From Gammaproteobacteria bacterium (GTDB taxonomy: Bacteria > Pseudomonadota > Gammaproteobacteria > Steroidobacterales > MnTg04), in assembly GCA_027297845.1 (NCBI GenBank), contig JAPUHG010000103.1, forward strand, positions 1 to 12,111: 12,111 nucleotides of DNA. The letters are read 5' to 3'. This document shows, piece by piece, positions 1 to 6,968 of this stretch (the first letter of the stretch is position 1; every line of letters begins with the position of its first letter). A program made the translations under genes and the position numbers. The notes beneath the pieces were generated by a model. The model was not told the DNA's origin and searched no databases. It saw nothing but the letters and a program-made list of their open reading frames with translations.

Positions 1-859
1 GCAGCTGATAGTCGTACCAGGCATCGCCGTTTGGCAGCTTCCAGGCACCGTGGTTGGTGGTCGCCTTCGCCCGCAGTTTTTCGAAATAACCGATCAGGCT
101 GTCGTAAGCCGGATACACGGTGTCTTCAATCTCGGCGTCGGCCCGGGCGAGCAATTCATCCCGGGTTGATTCGTCGAGGTCCTCGATCTTGTCCAGTTTC
201 TCCGCAAAGGAGGTATACAGTATATTTTCCTTGCTGGGCGTACCGCGGAAATCGCTCATTTCCACAATCACTTTTTCCACGACGAAGGTCGGTGGGATGA
301 TGCCTTTTTCTTCGCGCAAATTCAGATCTTCGAGTAATTGTTCGAACTTGGTATCGAACTTGGATAAACGGGTAATGTAATGCCCGGCGTCGCGCTCATT
401 ACCGACATGATGAATCGTCGCCATGAAATTGGGCATGTTGTTTTGCACGCCGAATAACTGATTGACCGGGTAGCCATGCCAGGTGAACTCGACACCTTCG
501 GCCTGGTTGCTCATGAGCCAGTCCATCACGTCATAGGATATCGCGGCCTGCCCTTCCAGCTTGCTGCGGTCATAACGATGCAGCATTTCACGATCCTCGA
601 TCATCCACCGGTTTAGTTTCTCGGTGTGCGCAGGGGAAATATCCGCGAGATCGTCGTTGTGAAAATTCAGGCCTATCTGCTCCAGCATTCGTATGCTGCT
701 GAGCATTTCCGGGCTTTCCAGCGCGTATTTGAGAAACGCCGTCTCGAAAAAGATATTGATGCTGACCGGTTTGAACCAGGTGACATTGATCACCAGACCG
801 ACAATCAGCAGAACGATGACGCCAAATGCTACGCCCAACCACTTGAAAAACTTTTTCAT
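1..859 (-). CDS. DUF885 family protein, membrane-anchored, N-terminal part (runs off left edge)
   Basis: This reading frame has no stop before the window edge; 286 codons are visible from the ATG at 859-857. Residues 2-28 form a Lys-rich start followed by one hydrophobic helix (WLGVAFGVIVLLIVGLVI), so it is probably anchored in the inner membrane with the rest in the periplasm. The visible part aligns by eye with the DUF885 lipoprotein at 6969-8744: both share a long helical region and then LPNGDAWYDYQL here against LPNGEAYYAHQI there. DUF885 proteins are generally regarded as metallopeptidase-like. The HExxxH motif expected in the C-terminal half lies outside the window, so activity cannot be judged. 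The start is supported by the hydrophobic N-terminus, but the upstream Shine-Dalgarno is poor (GGGG about 7 bases before ATG). It is transcribed away from the DUF4382 gene. The family call is fairly secure; the substrate is unknown. Confidence 0.85.
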   Translation of the reverse strand, partial: MKKFFKWLGVAFGVIVLLIVGLVINVTWFKPVSINIFFETAFLKYALESPEMLSSIRMLEQIGLNFHNDDLADISPAHTEKLNRWMIEDREMLHRYDRSKLEGQAAISYDVMDWLMSNQAEGVEFTWHGYPVNQLFGVQNNMPNFMATIHHVGNERDAGHYITRLSKFDTKFEQLLEDLNLREEKGIIPPTFVVEKVIVEMSDFRGTPSKENILYTSFAEKLDKIEDLDESTRDELLARADAEIEDTVYPAYDSLIGYFEKLRAKATTNHGAWKLPNGDAWYDYQL

Positions 860-1110
860 CCCGAAACCCCGTGCAGAAAGGAGCCGAGAGTCTACTGATG
901 CTCATGCCTTCATACCAGCCAAATGCGACGAATCGACCCCGGGGAAAGCCGAATACGGTGCGCTCCGACCACACAACTGCCGTCAGGCAATGTTAATCAA
1001 ATTTATCCGCTAATTATGTTATCTCGCTGATTTTCAGTGCTTTTCTTTTCCTACAATCACCCAATAAAAGGTGTAAGCCTAATGTTAATATTGCTTTTTA
1101 GGGGATTGTC
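860..1110. promoter_or_regulatory. Divergent intergenic region with a possible promoter for the DUF4382 gene
   Basis: These 251 bases separate the leftward DUF885 gene from the rightward DUF4382 gene, so promoters for both should lie here. The right half (about 990-1100) is clearly AT-richer than the flanking genes. A TACAAT at 1052-1057 is a good -10 candidate for the rightward gene, but the best -35-like match (CTGATT, 1027-1032) is weak and 19 bases away. AGGGG at 1100-1104 is a well-placed ribosome binding site for the ATG at 1111. No convincing operator or riboswitch fold was seen. Confidence 0.4.
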
Positions 1111-2004
1111 ATGATGCGCTATAAAATAGCCTTTTGCGCTATAGCCCTGGCCCTTTCCGGCTGTGGCAACGAAACACCCGCCAAGGGTACGCTCACCCTC
1201 GCCGTGACCGATGCACCGGTCGATTCGGCCCAGCGAGTCGTCGTTTTCTTTGCATCGGTAGAGATCAAGCCGGCCAACGGCCAGGCATTCACCGTCGATG
1301 TCAGCAACCAGATCGATCTACTGGCGCTGGCCGGTGGCGGCAGTGAAATTATTCTGCACGAAGTCGAGCTGGATGCGGGCCATTACAACTGGATTCGGCT
1401 TGAAGTAAACGCCGAGGCCACGATGATGGATTCCTTCATCGAATTGGACGATGGTTCCATACACTCGTTATTCATACCCAGCGGCGACCAGAATGGCCTC
1501 AAACTGATCGGTGGTTTCGATGTTCCCGCCGGTGGTAACGCCAGTTTTACGCTGGACTTCGATCTGCGCAAGTCGGTACACAACCCGATCGGCCTGTTGC
1601 CCGATTACATACTGCGACCAACAGTCAAGATGATCGACACGGGCGTCAACGGCGACCCGGTCGGTGGTATCGGCGGCATGGTCAGCAGCAACCTGATTTT
1701 CGATGAGTTGTGTACCGGAACGAGCGGCGATGCAGTCTATGTATTCTCCGGACCGAATTCACCCATCGATGATGTTGACGGCATTGCTCCCGATCCGATT
1801 GATAGCGCCGTGGTAACGATGGACACCTTCGGTTACTTTGTCTATCTGATCGATAATTTACCGATCGGTGTCTACACCGTCGCTTTCACTTGCGATGCGC
1901 AATTCGACGACCCGGCGACCGATGACGACATTACTTTCCTTGGCGGCACCTTCAACGTCACGGTCGAGGAAGGAATCATCAAGGAACAGAACTTCGAACA
2001 GTAA
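1111..2004 (+). CDS. DUF4382 domain lipoprotein
   Basis: A 297-residue predicted lipoprotein. Residues 1-18 form a short signal peptide ending in the lipobox LSGC, with Cys18 as the lipidated residue; Gly at +2 gives no inner-membrane retention signal, so the outer membrane is likely. Residues about 26-175 fit DUF4382: the opening GTLTLAVTDAPVD, the strand VVVFFASVEIKP, then a beta-sandwich-like pattern ending ILRPTVKMID. Residues about 185-297 look like a second beta-rich module of the carboxypeptidase-regulatory or transthyretin-like type (VVTMDTFGYFVYLIDNLPIGVYTVAF). The enzymatic role is unknown; such proteins are usually treated as surface or binding proteins. AGGGG at 1100-1104 supports the ATG at 1111, though the next codon is also ATG (1114). 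It is monocistronic by position, converging on the tricorn gene with a shared terminator. The domain call is by motif recognition only. Confidence 0.85.
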   Translation: MMRYKIAFCAIALALSGCGNETPAKGTLTLAVTDAPVDSAQRVVVFFASVEIKPANGQAFTVDVSNQIDLLALAGGGSEIILHEVELDAGHYNWIRLEVNAEATMMDSFIELDDGSIHSLFIPSGDQNGLKLIGGFDVPAGGNASFTLDFDLRKSVHNPIGLLPDYILRPTVKMIDTGVNGDPVGGIGGMVSSNLIFDELCTGTSGDAVYVFSGPNSPIDDVDGIAPDPIDSAVVTMDTFGYFVYLIDNLPIGVYTVAFTCDAQFDDPATDDDITFLGGTFNVTVEEGIIKEQNFEQ

Positions 2005-2019
2005 CGATCCGAGCCATTG

Positions 2020-2052
2020 GGGGTCAGGCCAGGGGTCACCCGGCCTGACCCC
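2020..2052 (+). terminator. Rho-independent terminator between convergent genes
   Basis: GGGGTCAGGCC (2020-2030) and GGCCTGACCCC (2042-2052) form a perfect 11-bp GC-rich stem with an 11-base loop, followed by TTTTT at 2053-2057. It begins 16 bases after the stop of the DUF4382 gene and ends 22 bases before the stop of the leftward tricorn gene. The T-run favours termination of the rightward transcript. In the loop a second GGGGTCA (2032-2038) could pair with the same TGACCCC (2046-2052), giving a competing 7-bp hairpin. Confidence 0.85.
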
Positions 2053-2074
2053 TTTTTCTTGGGCTGGTCTCTTT

Positions 2075-5000
2075 CTAGTGGAAATCAGTTGGCGGCGGCG
2101 GTGCGACGATTTGCTTCGGCGGGTTTTTTGCAAGCTGCTCCAGCAAATACTTCACCGCGAACTCCAGGCTCGGGTCTTCACCCCTCGCCACCAGTTCCGG
2201 CCGGTCCACGACCTCGTAATCCGGCGACACGCCTTCATTTTCGACCACGTAATTCCCTGCGGCATCCATAAACCGGAACGTCGAGGTCAGTATGCCGCCG
2301 TCATCGGCAAGTTGCGGGTTACCCGATATGCCGATCAGCCCACCCCAGGTCCGTGTCCCGATCAACGGCCCAAGACCCAATGCGCGGAAATAATATGGAA
2401 ACGCGTCACCACCGGAGGATGAGTAATTGTTGATCAACGCGGCCTTCGGCCCCTCGTGCGAGATTCCCGGTGTTGATCCAGGTTCCAGACCCCGCTGTTT
2501 CCAATAGCTCAACGCCTTGCGCCCGATCACTTCCGCCATCTGATCGGGGATAAAGCCGCCGCCGTTGTAGCGCACGTCGATCAGCATCGCATCTTTGTGA
2601 GTCTGCGCGGGAAACAACCGATACAACTCACGGTGACCCTCGAACGCCGTATCGGGCAGATGGAAATAACCGACCCGCCCGCCAGAGAGTTTATCTACCA
2701 TCGCCCTGCGGCTATCGACCCAGTCCAGGTAACGCAGGCCCGTCTCGCCGGTGACCGTTTTCACCATGACCTCGCGCGCACCCTTTAACCGTGCCCTGCT
2801 GTTGACGGTCAGCGTGACGACCTGGTCGCCCTTGTTCTCCAGCAAGCGATAGAAATTATCGACGCCTGCCGTCGAGTCACCATCGACGGCCAGTATGTAA
2901 TCGCCGACCGCTACATTAACCCCAGGTTGTGCCAGCGGCGAGCGCGCCTGATCGTTCCAGGCCTGACCGGCATATATCTTCTCGATCCGGAAAAATCCAT
3001 TGGCGGACAAAATTTCGGCGCCCAGCAGACCACCATCGAGGCGTTCTACCGAAGGCTGATCCCCGGATTGTACATAGTTGTGACCGGCGTTCAGCTCACC
3101 GGCGATTTCACCGAAAATGTAATCGAGGTCTGCGCGGTAGGAAACATAGTCGACAAGCGGCGCATACTGATCGCGAATCGCCGGCCAATCATTGCCATGC
3201 ATATTGGGATCGTAAAACCAGTCGCGCAGGATGCGCCACTGATCCACATACATCTGCCGCCACTCGACCAACGGGTCGATCCGCAACTGCATCGTTGAAA
3301 GATCAAGCTTGCCGCCATTGTCAGTGCTTTGTTCGGCGGCGGCGTCGACGATACCCCATTGCTCACCCTGGACGTAGAGTATTTTCTCGCCGCCGCTGGC
3401 AAGAACATAGCCGCTGATACCTTCAAGTACGGTGACCTCCTCTTCTGCTTCGATATCATAAAACTTCAATTCTGTTTCCGGACCCTGGCCGGACATATAA
3501 AAGAGCCCCTTGTCGTTCGCCGACAACGCGCCGATGCTGCCACCGGTATCGTTCAACGCGGTAACCCGGCTTTCGAAACCCAGCGGCACAATATTGATGA
3601 GTATTTTCTTCTGCTTGCCATTGTCATCGCCATTGTCGTCGCCATTGTCCTCGTCATCACCGAACGATACTTCGTCGCTTTTTGGCCGGTGCAAGGCGGG
3701 CGAATCGGTGGTCAGCAGGCCCGCATAGACGCGGGTCGATTCGTTATAGATAAACGCAGAATCACGATCACCAAAAGTCAGGTTGAAATCGCGGTCTGAC
3801 GCAAAATACAGATACCGCCCCTGCGGATCGAAAACCGGTTCGGAATCATTGGTATCGCTCGACGTCAACTGGTGTTTGTTCTTGTTGCCCAGCGCATACA
3901 ACCAGATATCGCCACCCGAGTTGGCCGTGTTGTTTTTGACATAGACGAGATAACGATTATCCGGTGACCAGCTGTATTCCCGGATATCATTCTTCGTGGA
4001 ATGATCGACCTGGGTAATCCTGCCACTGCCGACGTCGACATATTGCAGGCGTTGTTTTTTGTCGCCAAATGCAAGTTTTGAGCTGTCGGGTGACCAGAGC
4101 AGCGGGAAACGCCAGACATCGCCGCCTTTGGTCACTTGCCGGGCCGGCCCCGAGCCATCCTGCGGCGCAATATAGACCTCGTATTCGCCGGTCGCATCGC
4201 TCAAATACGCGAGGGACTTGCCATCGGGTGACCAGGTCACATGAATTTCACGTGCCGCGGGGGTTTTGCTGATGTTTCGGATCTGCCCATCCTTGGCAGG
4301 GACCGTAAAGATTTCTCCACGGGCGGCAAAAACGGCGCGTTTGCCATCCGGCGACAGGTCGGCCGTCTGTACGAAGTCCGCCGCATTGACATAGTGCGGC
4401 ATCCGACCCGGCAAATCGCCAGTCACTTCGATATCCAGCCGCGCCGATGCTCTTGCAGCCGGGTCGTAGCGATACAGATAACCGCCATTTTCATAGACGA
4501 TCGCCCGCGGTCCGGCGCTGGGCCACAACACATCGAACTCCTCGTGCGTGGTAATCTTTTCGGGCTCAATGCCCTCCTTATATAGATACAGGTTGAGCTT
4601 GTAATCGCGATCAGAATCAAAATAGATCTCATCGCCAACCCACATCGGCTGGTAATCGGTCGCCCGGTTCGTCGTCAGCTGTTTGGCGGAATTGTCTGCA
4701 AGGTCATAAATCCAGACATCCTGGGCGCGCCCACCGCGATATCTCTTCCATGTGCGAAACTCGCGATCGATGGGCGTATAGACCACTTTGCTGCCATCGG
4801 GCGAAAACATACCGCCGCCCCCTTCGGGAATAACCATGGGCAGCTCGGTGCCACCGGCGGCCGGGACCAGGTAATACCTGCCCATGCGTACGCCCCACGG
4901 CAGCCGATTCGCGCGCACCATGATGTGCTTGCCATCCGGCGTCCAATCGAGAACCCGGTAATCGAATCCTCCGCGCGGAGGCATCGGACCGACATCGTTG

Positions 5001-5320
5001 TACCAGGTCAGTTGTTTCGGCGTGCCGCCGGTGCTCGGCATCACATAAACCTGCCGCGTGCCGTTGTATTCGGCCGAAAACGCAATCTGGGAACCATCGG
5101 GCGAGAACTTCGGAAATACTTCCATGCCTATATCGGAGGTCAGCCGCCTGGCGGTGCCACCGGACACCTCCGCGACATAAATATCTCCGGCATAGACAAA
5201 GGTGACCTTGTCCTGGTGAATATCAGGAAAACGCAGCAAACGCGTGGGTTCCGCGCTCGCCTGGCCAAATATCAGAAGAAGGAAAGGCAAAATTATTATT
5301 CGGCGAATGGACATGTGCAT
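2075..5320 (-). CDS. Exported tricorn-type S41 peptidase (propeller, PDZ, protease core)
   Basis: At 1081 residues this matches archaeal tricorn protease in length and order of parts. Residues 1-23 are a Sec signal peptide (LPFLLLIFGQASA, cleavage before EPTR), so it should act in the periplasm. Residues about 25-660 carry at least eight PD40/TolB-type blades (FSPDGSQIAF, WTPDGKHIMV, WSPDGKSLAY, FDPQGRYLYF), fitting two propellers that gate substrate entry. A first catalytic subdomain (about 680-755) contains GHNYV with His747. A PDZ-like part covers about 760-860, and the second S41 subdomain contains NNYSSSGGD, with Ser969 as probable nucleophile, then VENEGVSPD with Glu1027. These correspond to His746, Ser965 and Glu1023 of the Thermoplasma enzyme. 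Residues about 554-568 are an acidic GDDN insertion. AAAGGA upstream of 5320 supports the first ATG; a second lies two codons on. Expected role: oligopeptide cleavage. No peptidase partner is in the same operon. Confidence 0.93.
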   Translation of the reverse strand: MHMSIRRIIILPFLLLIFGQASAEPTRLLRFPDIHQDKVTFVYAGDIYVAEVSGGTARRLTSDIGMEVFPKFSPDGSQIAFSAEYNGTRQVYVMPSTGGTPKQLTWYNDVGPMPPRGGFDYRVLDWTPDGKHIMVRANRLPWGVRMGRYYLVPAAGGTELPMVIPEGGGGMFSPDGSKVVYTPIDREFRTWKRYRGGRAQDVWIYDLADNSAKQLTTNRATDYQPMWVGDEIYFDSDRDYKLNLYLYKEGIEPEKITTHEEFDVLWPSAGPRAIVYENGGYLYRYDPAARASARLDIEVTGDLPGRMPHYVNAADFVQTADLSPDGKRAVFAARGEIFTVPAKDGQIRNISKTPAAREIHVTWSPDGKSLAYLSDATGEYEVYIAPQDGSGPARQVTKGGDVWRFPLLWSPDSSKLAFGDKKQRLQYVDVGSGRITQVDHSTKNDIREYSWSPDNRYLVYVKNNTANSGGDIWLYALGNKNKHQLTSSDTNDSEPVFDPQGRYLYFASDRDFNLTFGDRDSAFIYNESTRVYAGLLTTDSPALHRPKSDEVSFGDDEDNGDDNGDDNGKQKKILINIVPLGFESRVTALNDTGGSIGALSANDKGLFYMSGQGPETELKFYDIEAEEEVTVLEGISGYVLASGGEKILYVQGEQWGIVDAAAEQSTDNGGKLDLSTMQLRIDPLVEWRQMYVDQWRILRDWFYDPNMHGNDWPAIRDQYAPLVDYVSYRADLDYIFGEIAGELNAGHNYVQSGDQPSVERLDGGLLGAEILSANGFFRIEKIYAGQAWNDQARSPLAQPGVNVAVGDYILAVDGDSTAGVDNFYRLLENKGDQVVTLTVNSRARLKGAREVMVKTVTGETGLRYLDWVDSRRAMVDKLSGGRVGYFHLPDTAFEGHRELYRLFPAQTHKDAMLIDVRYNGGGFIPDQMAEVIGRKALSYWKQRGLEPGSTPGISHEGPKAALINNYSSSGGDAFPYYFRALGLGPLIGTRTWGGLIGISGNPQLADDGGILTSTFRFMDAAGNYVVENEGVSPDYEVVDRPELVARGEDPSLEFAVKYLLEQLAKNPPKQIVAPPPPTDFH
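3617..3652 (-). repeat. 12-bp tandem repeat, three units, inside the tricorn gene
   Basis: The plus strand shows GCCATTGTCATC, GCCATTGTCGTC and GCCATTGTCCTC back to back. On the coding strand each unit encodes a four-residue acidic block, giving the GDDNGDDN stretch in the tricorn protein at about residues 557-568. It keeps the frame and probably forms a flexible loop within the second propeller region. Single-base differences between units show the expansion is not brand new. Confidence 0.8.
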
Positions 5321-5374
5321 GTGTTTTCCTTTGAGTATGCCGCGAATATAAGGCGGCCAATGTATACCAATCCC

Positions 5375-5393
5375 TGCCGCTCAGACAGCGGCA
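5375..5393. repeat. 7-bp inverted repeat upstream of the tricorn gene
   Basis: TGCCGCT and AGCGGCA are perfect complements around the 5-base loop CAGAC. The site is 55 bases upstream of the tricorn start codon and has no following T-run on the plus strand, so it is not an obvious terminator. It could be an operator or a leader hairpin of the tricorn transcript, but nothing else supports either role. Confidence 0.4.
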
Positions 5394-5413
5394 TGAGACT
5401 GCAGGTTTAAATC

Positions 5414-5728
5414 GTGGGTCTAGTGGCTTTTCTTTGTCCTTCTGTTGACCCCTTCATCAATGATTCACCGGCCGACTACAGAGTCGCAACCGGACCCGAG
5501 GCACAAAATCGGTCTCTCGATGCGCTTGCCATGCGGGATTCTTTGTTGTCGAATGAGTTGTAGCCCCTGGATAAGGAAGCCAACCTGGCCGTGTTAGACC
5601 ATCAACCAGGCAGCTACGCCGGTCCGGAAAAGGATGAGCTTGCATCGACAATAATGGTTGATACCGATCGGATCGTTGAAATCGCATCGTTGGTCCAGGA
5701 AATAAGATCTCACGATTTCGTCGTTTGA
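5414..5728 (+). pseudogene. Probable decayed reading frame with an in-frame amber stop
   Basis: One plus-strand frame stays open from about 5414 to TAG at 5561-5563 and continues open in the same frame to TGA at 5726-5728. The translation on both sides looks protein-like rather than like a shadow: DYRVATGPEAQNRSLDALAM before the stop, then LDKEANLAVLDHQPGSYAGP and VDTDRIVEIASLVQEIRSHD after it. There is no good ATG with a ribosome binding site at the front. I do not recognise the family. The likeliest reading is a remnant of a gene inactivated by a nonsense mutation and 5' loss; chance openness is a real alternative for a stretch this short. Confidence 0.3.
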
Positions 5729-5843
5729 TCGGGCCTGGCCGCTCTCGCACATCTCCCGCAAGGGGACTTCCTTCGGTCGCCTGTGCTCCGCGGCATAAGG
5801 TCATCCTGACCAAAAATGCCCTCCTACATTCCCAAAAAGACTC

Positions 5844-5865
5844 GTAGGAGCGGCTTTAGCCGCGA
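5844..5865. repeat. REP-like element, GTAGGAGCGGCTTTAGCCGC type
   Basis: The site has the form GTAGGAG followed by the hairpin GCGGCT-TT-AGCCGC (5850-5855 / 5858-5863) and GA, closely matching extragenic palindromes found in many copies in Pseudomonas and Xanthomonas-type gammaproteobacterial genomes. Just upstream, CTCCTAC (5821-5827) is the exact inverse of GTAGGAG (5844-5850), so a longer alternative fold is possible. It sits about 30 bases past the stop of the leftward SDR gene, where it could stabilise the 3' end of that transcript. Only one copy of this type is visible in the window. Confidence 0.65.
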
Positions 5866-5893
5866 AAAAATAAATCTGCCCCCTTTTTCATCG

Positions 5894-6865
5894 TTATTCG
5901 TCCAACTCAGCCAAAACCCCATCCATGATCGCGATCAGGGCCTCGCGGTCATAGGTATAGGGCTGCCCCTCATTGAGCTGCACCATTTCGCGCATAATCT
6001 GGGTAATCGTGATCTGCGCCTCAAACTCATTGGGCACGACCATGTAGCGGTGCTTGGGATCATCGGCAAACAAGGCATCCATCACGGCAGCCGATACTTC
6101 GTCCGGTTCCTTGTGTTGCGCCCGATCCACCGGGGCCTCCAGCATCCGTTTGATTTGCTCTGCAAACAAAGAGTCGTCAATACTTTGTCCGTTTCTTTCC
6201 ATTCGTCGACGCAGGCTTTTGAAGATATCGGATTTGTAATTACCCGGTTCGATGACACTGACTTGCACATCGAAATCCGCCATTTCCCGGGCTAAAGAAT
6301 CGGTATAGGCCTCGATGGCGTGTTTGCTCATGCTGTATGGGCCAAACAAGGGGCCGGATAAAATTCCGGAGATCGAGCCGATCGTCGTAATTCGGCCTTT
6401 CGACTCCATGATCAGCGGCGCAAACGCTTTGGTAACCCGGTACGGTCCAAAGACATTCACATCGAGCTGAAAATCCAGTTCATCTTCTTCGACTTCAATC
6501 AATGACCCCACAATCGCCACACCGGCGTTGTTGACCAGGCCATAAAGCCCCCTGCCCCCCTTGCGCACCGTCTCGACCGCCGCGTCGATTTCCTCTTGTA
6601 CCGTCACATCGAGGCGCACCGCCTGGACGTTCTCGATCGCGTTGAGCTCCGCGAGGTCTTTTTCCTTGCGCGCGCCGGCGTAAACAAAATATCCCTTCGC
6701 AGCCAGCGTCTCGGTGATATTCCTGCCGATCCCGGTACTTGCGCCGGTCACCAGGATGGCTTTGGCGTGATTTTCACCACCCGCAGAGGCTTCATCGGCG
6801 CTCGCCAGTCCGGGCATCGCCCAGGCAATTAACAAAAAAGTGGCCAGTTTGGGGAAATTTCTCAT
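5894..6865 (-). CDS. Short-chain dehydrogenase/reductase with an N-terminal signal peptide
   Basis: This 323-residue classical-type SDR has the nucleotide-binding motif TGASTGIG (residues 40-47), NNAG (112-115), Asn137, an active-site Ser at 164 or 166 (TIGSISG), and the YxxxK pair Tyr177/Lys181 (YSMSK), followed by PG at 207-208. All catalytic positions are intact, so it should be an NAD(P)-dependent oxidoreductase; the substrate is not predictable. Unusually, residues 1-23 look like a Sec signal peptide (LATFLLIAWAMPGLASA, cleavage before DEAS), and about 11 linker residues precede the Rossmann core. GAGGAT about 7 bases before this ATG supports translation from it, so the leader is probably real. 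The C-terminal 80 residues extend beyond the minimal SDR core. It is divergent from the DUF885-M19 pair, with a 103-base gap that could be co-regulated. Confidence 0.9.
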   Translation of the reverse strand: MRNFPKLATFLLIAWAMPGLASADEASAGGENHAKAILVTGASTGIGRNITETLAAKGYFVYAGARKEKDLAELNAIENVQAVRLDVTVQEEIDAAVETVRKGGRGLYGLVNNAGVAIVGSLIEVEEDELDFQLDVNVFGPYRVTKAFAPLIMESKGRITTIGSISGILSGPLFGPYSMSKHAIEAYTDSLAREMADFDVQVSVIEPGNYKSDIFKSLRRRMERNGQSIDDSLFAEQIKRMLEAPVDRAQHKEPDEVSAAVMDALFADDPKHRYMVVPNEFEAQITITQIMREMVQLNEGQPYTYDREALIAIMDGVLAELDE

Positions 6866-6968
6866 TTTCTATCCTCGTTACCGGTGTTAAGTTACGGAAA
6901 CTTCGGCCAACAAGATAAGCAGATTTTCTGCATTACACAACACCGGCCCCAATAAATAAGGAACCCGC
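6866..6968. promoter_or_regulatory. Divergent promoter region with two dyads
   Basis: These 103 bases must hold promoters for both the leftward SDR and the rightward DUF885-M19 pair. A compact dyad GCAGA-TTT-TCTGC (6919-6931) lies near the centre and has the shape of a dimeric repressor operator. A wider inverted pair, CCGGTGTT (6881-6888) and AACACCGG (6939-6946), brackets it. AAGGAA at 6958-6963 is the ribosome binding site for the ATG at 6969, and GAGGAT serves the SDR on the other strand. Operator function is inferred only from symmetry and position; clear -35/-10 boxes were not identified. Confidence 0.45.

Larger units (their letters stand above)
5321..5893. other. 573-base gene-poor interval
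   Basis: The interval lies between the 5' end of the leftward tricorn gene and the 3' end of the leftward SDR gene, so it should hold the tricorn promoter. It contains a 7-bp hairpin TGCCGCT/AGCGGCA (5375-5381 / 5387-5393), a probable decayed rightward reading frame (5414-5728), a small dyad GGTCA/TGACC (5799-5803 / 5807-5811), and a REP-like element (5844-5865). Leftward open frames in it have the Arg/Pro/Cys-rich composition of shadow frames. No convincing -35/-10 pair for the tricorn gene could be picked out. Confidence 0.6.

Noticed and set aside
588..974. Leftward open frame of 128 codons overlapping the truncated DUF885 gene
   Set aside because: It overlaps the DUF885 coding region in another frame, has an Arg/Ser/Gly-rich composition with no recognisable domain, and lacks a ribosome binding site.
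3329..3799. Rightward open frame of 156 codons inside the tricorn gene
   Set aside because: It lies wholly within the strongly supported tricorn coding sequence on the other strand; its hydrophobic stretch is the complement of the GDDN repeat.
5457..5813. Leftward open frame of 118 codons in the gene-poor interval
   Set aside because: Its composition is rich in Arg, Pro and Cys as in shadow frames, it has no family resemblance, and the plus strand of the same region gives a more protein-like translation.
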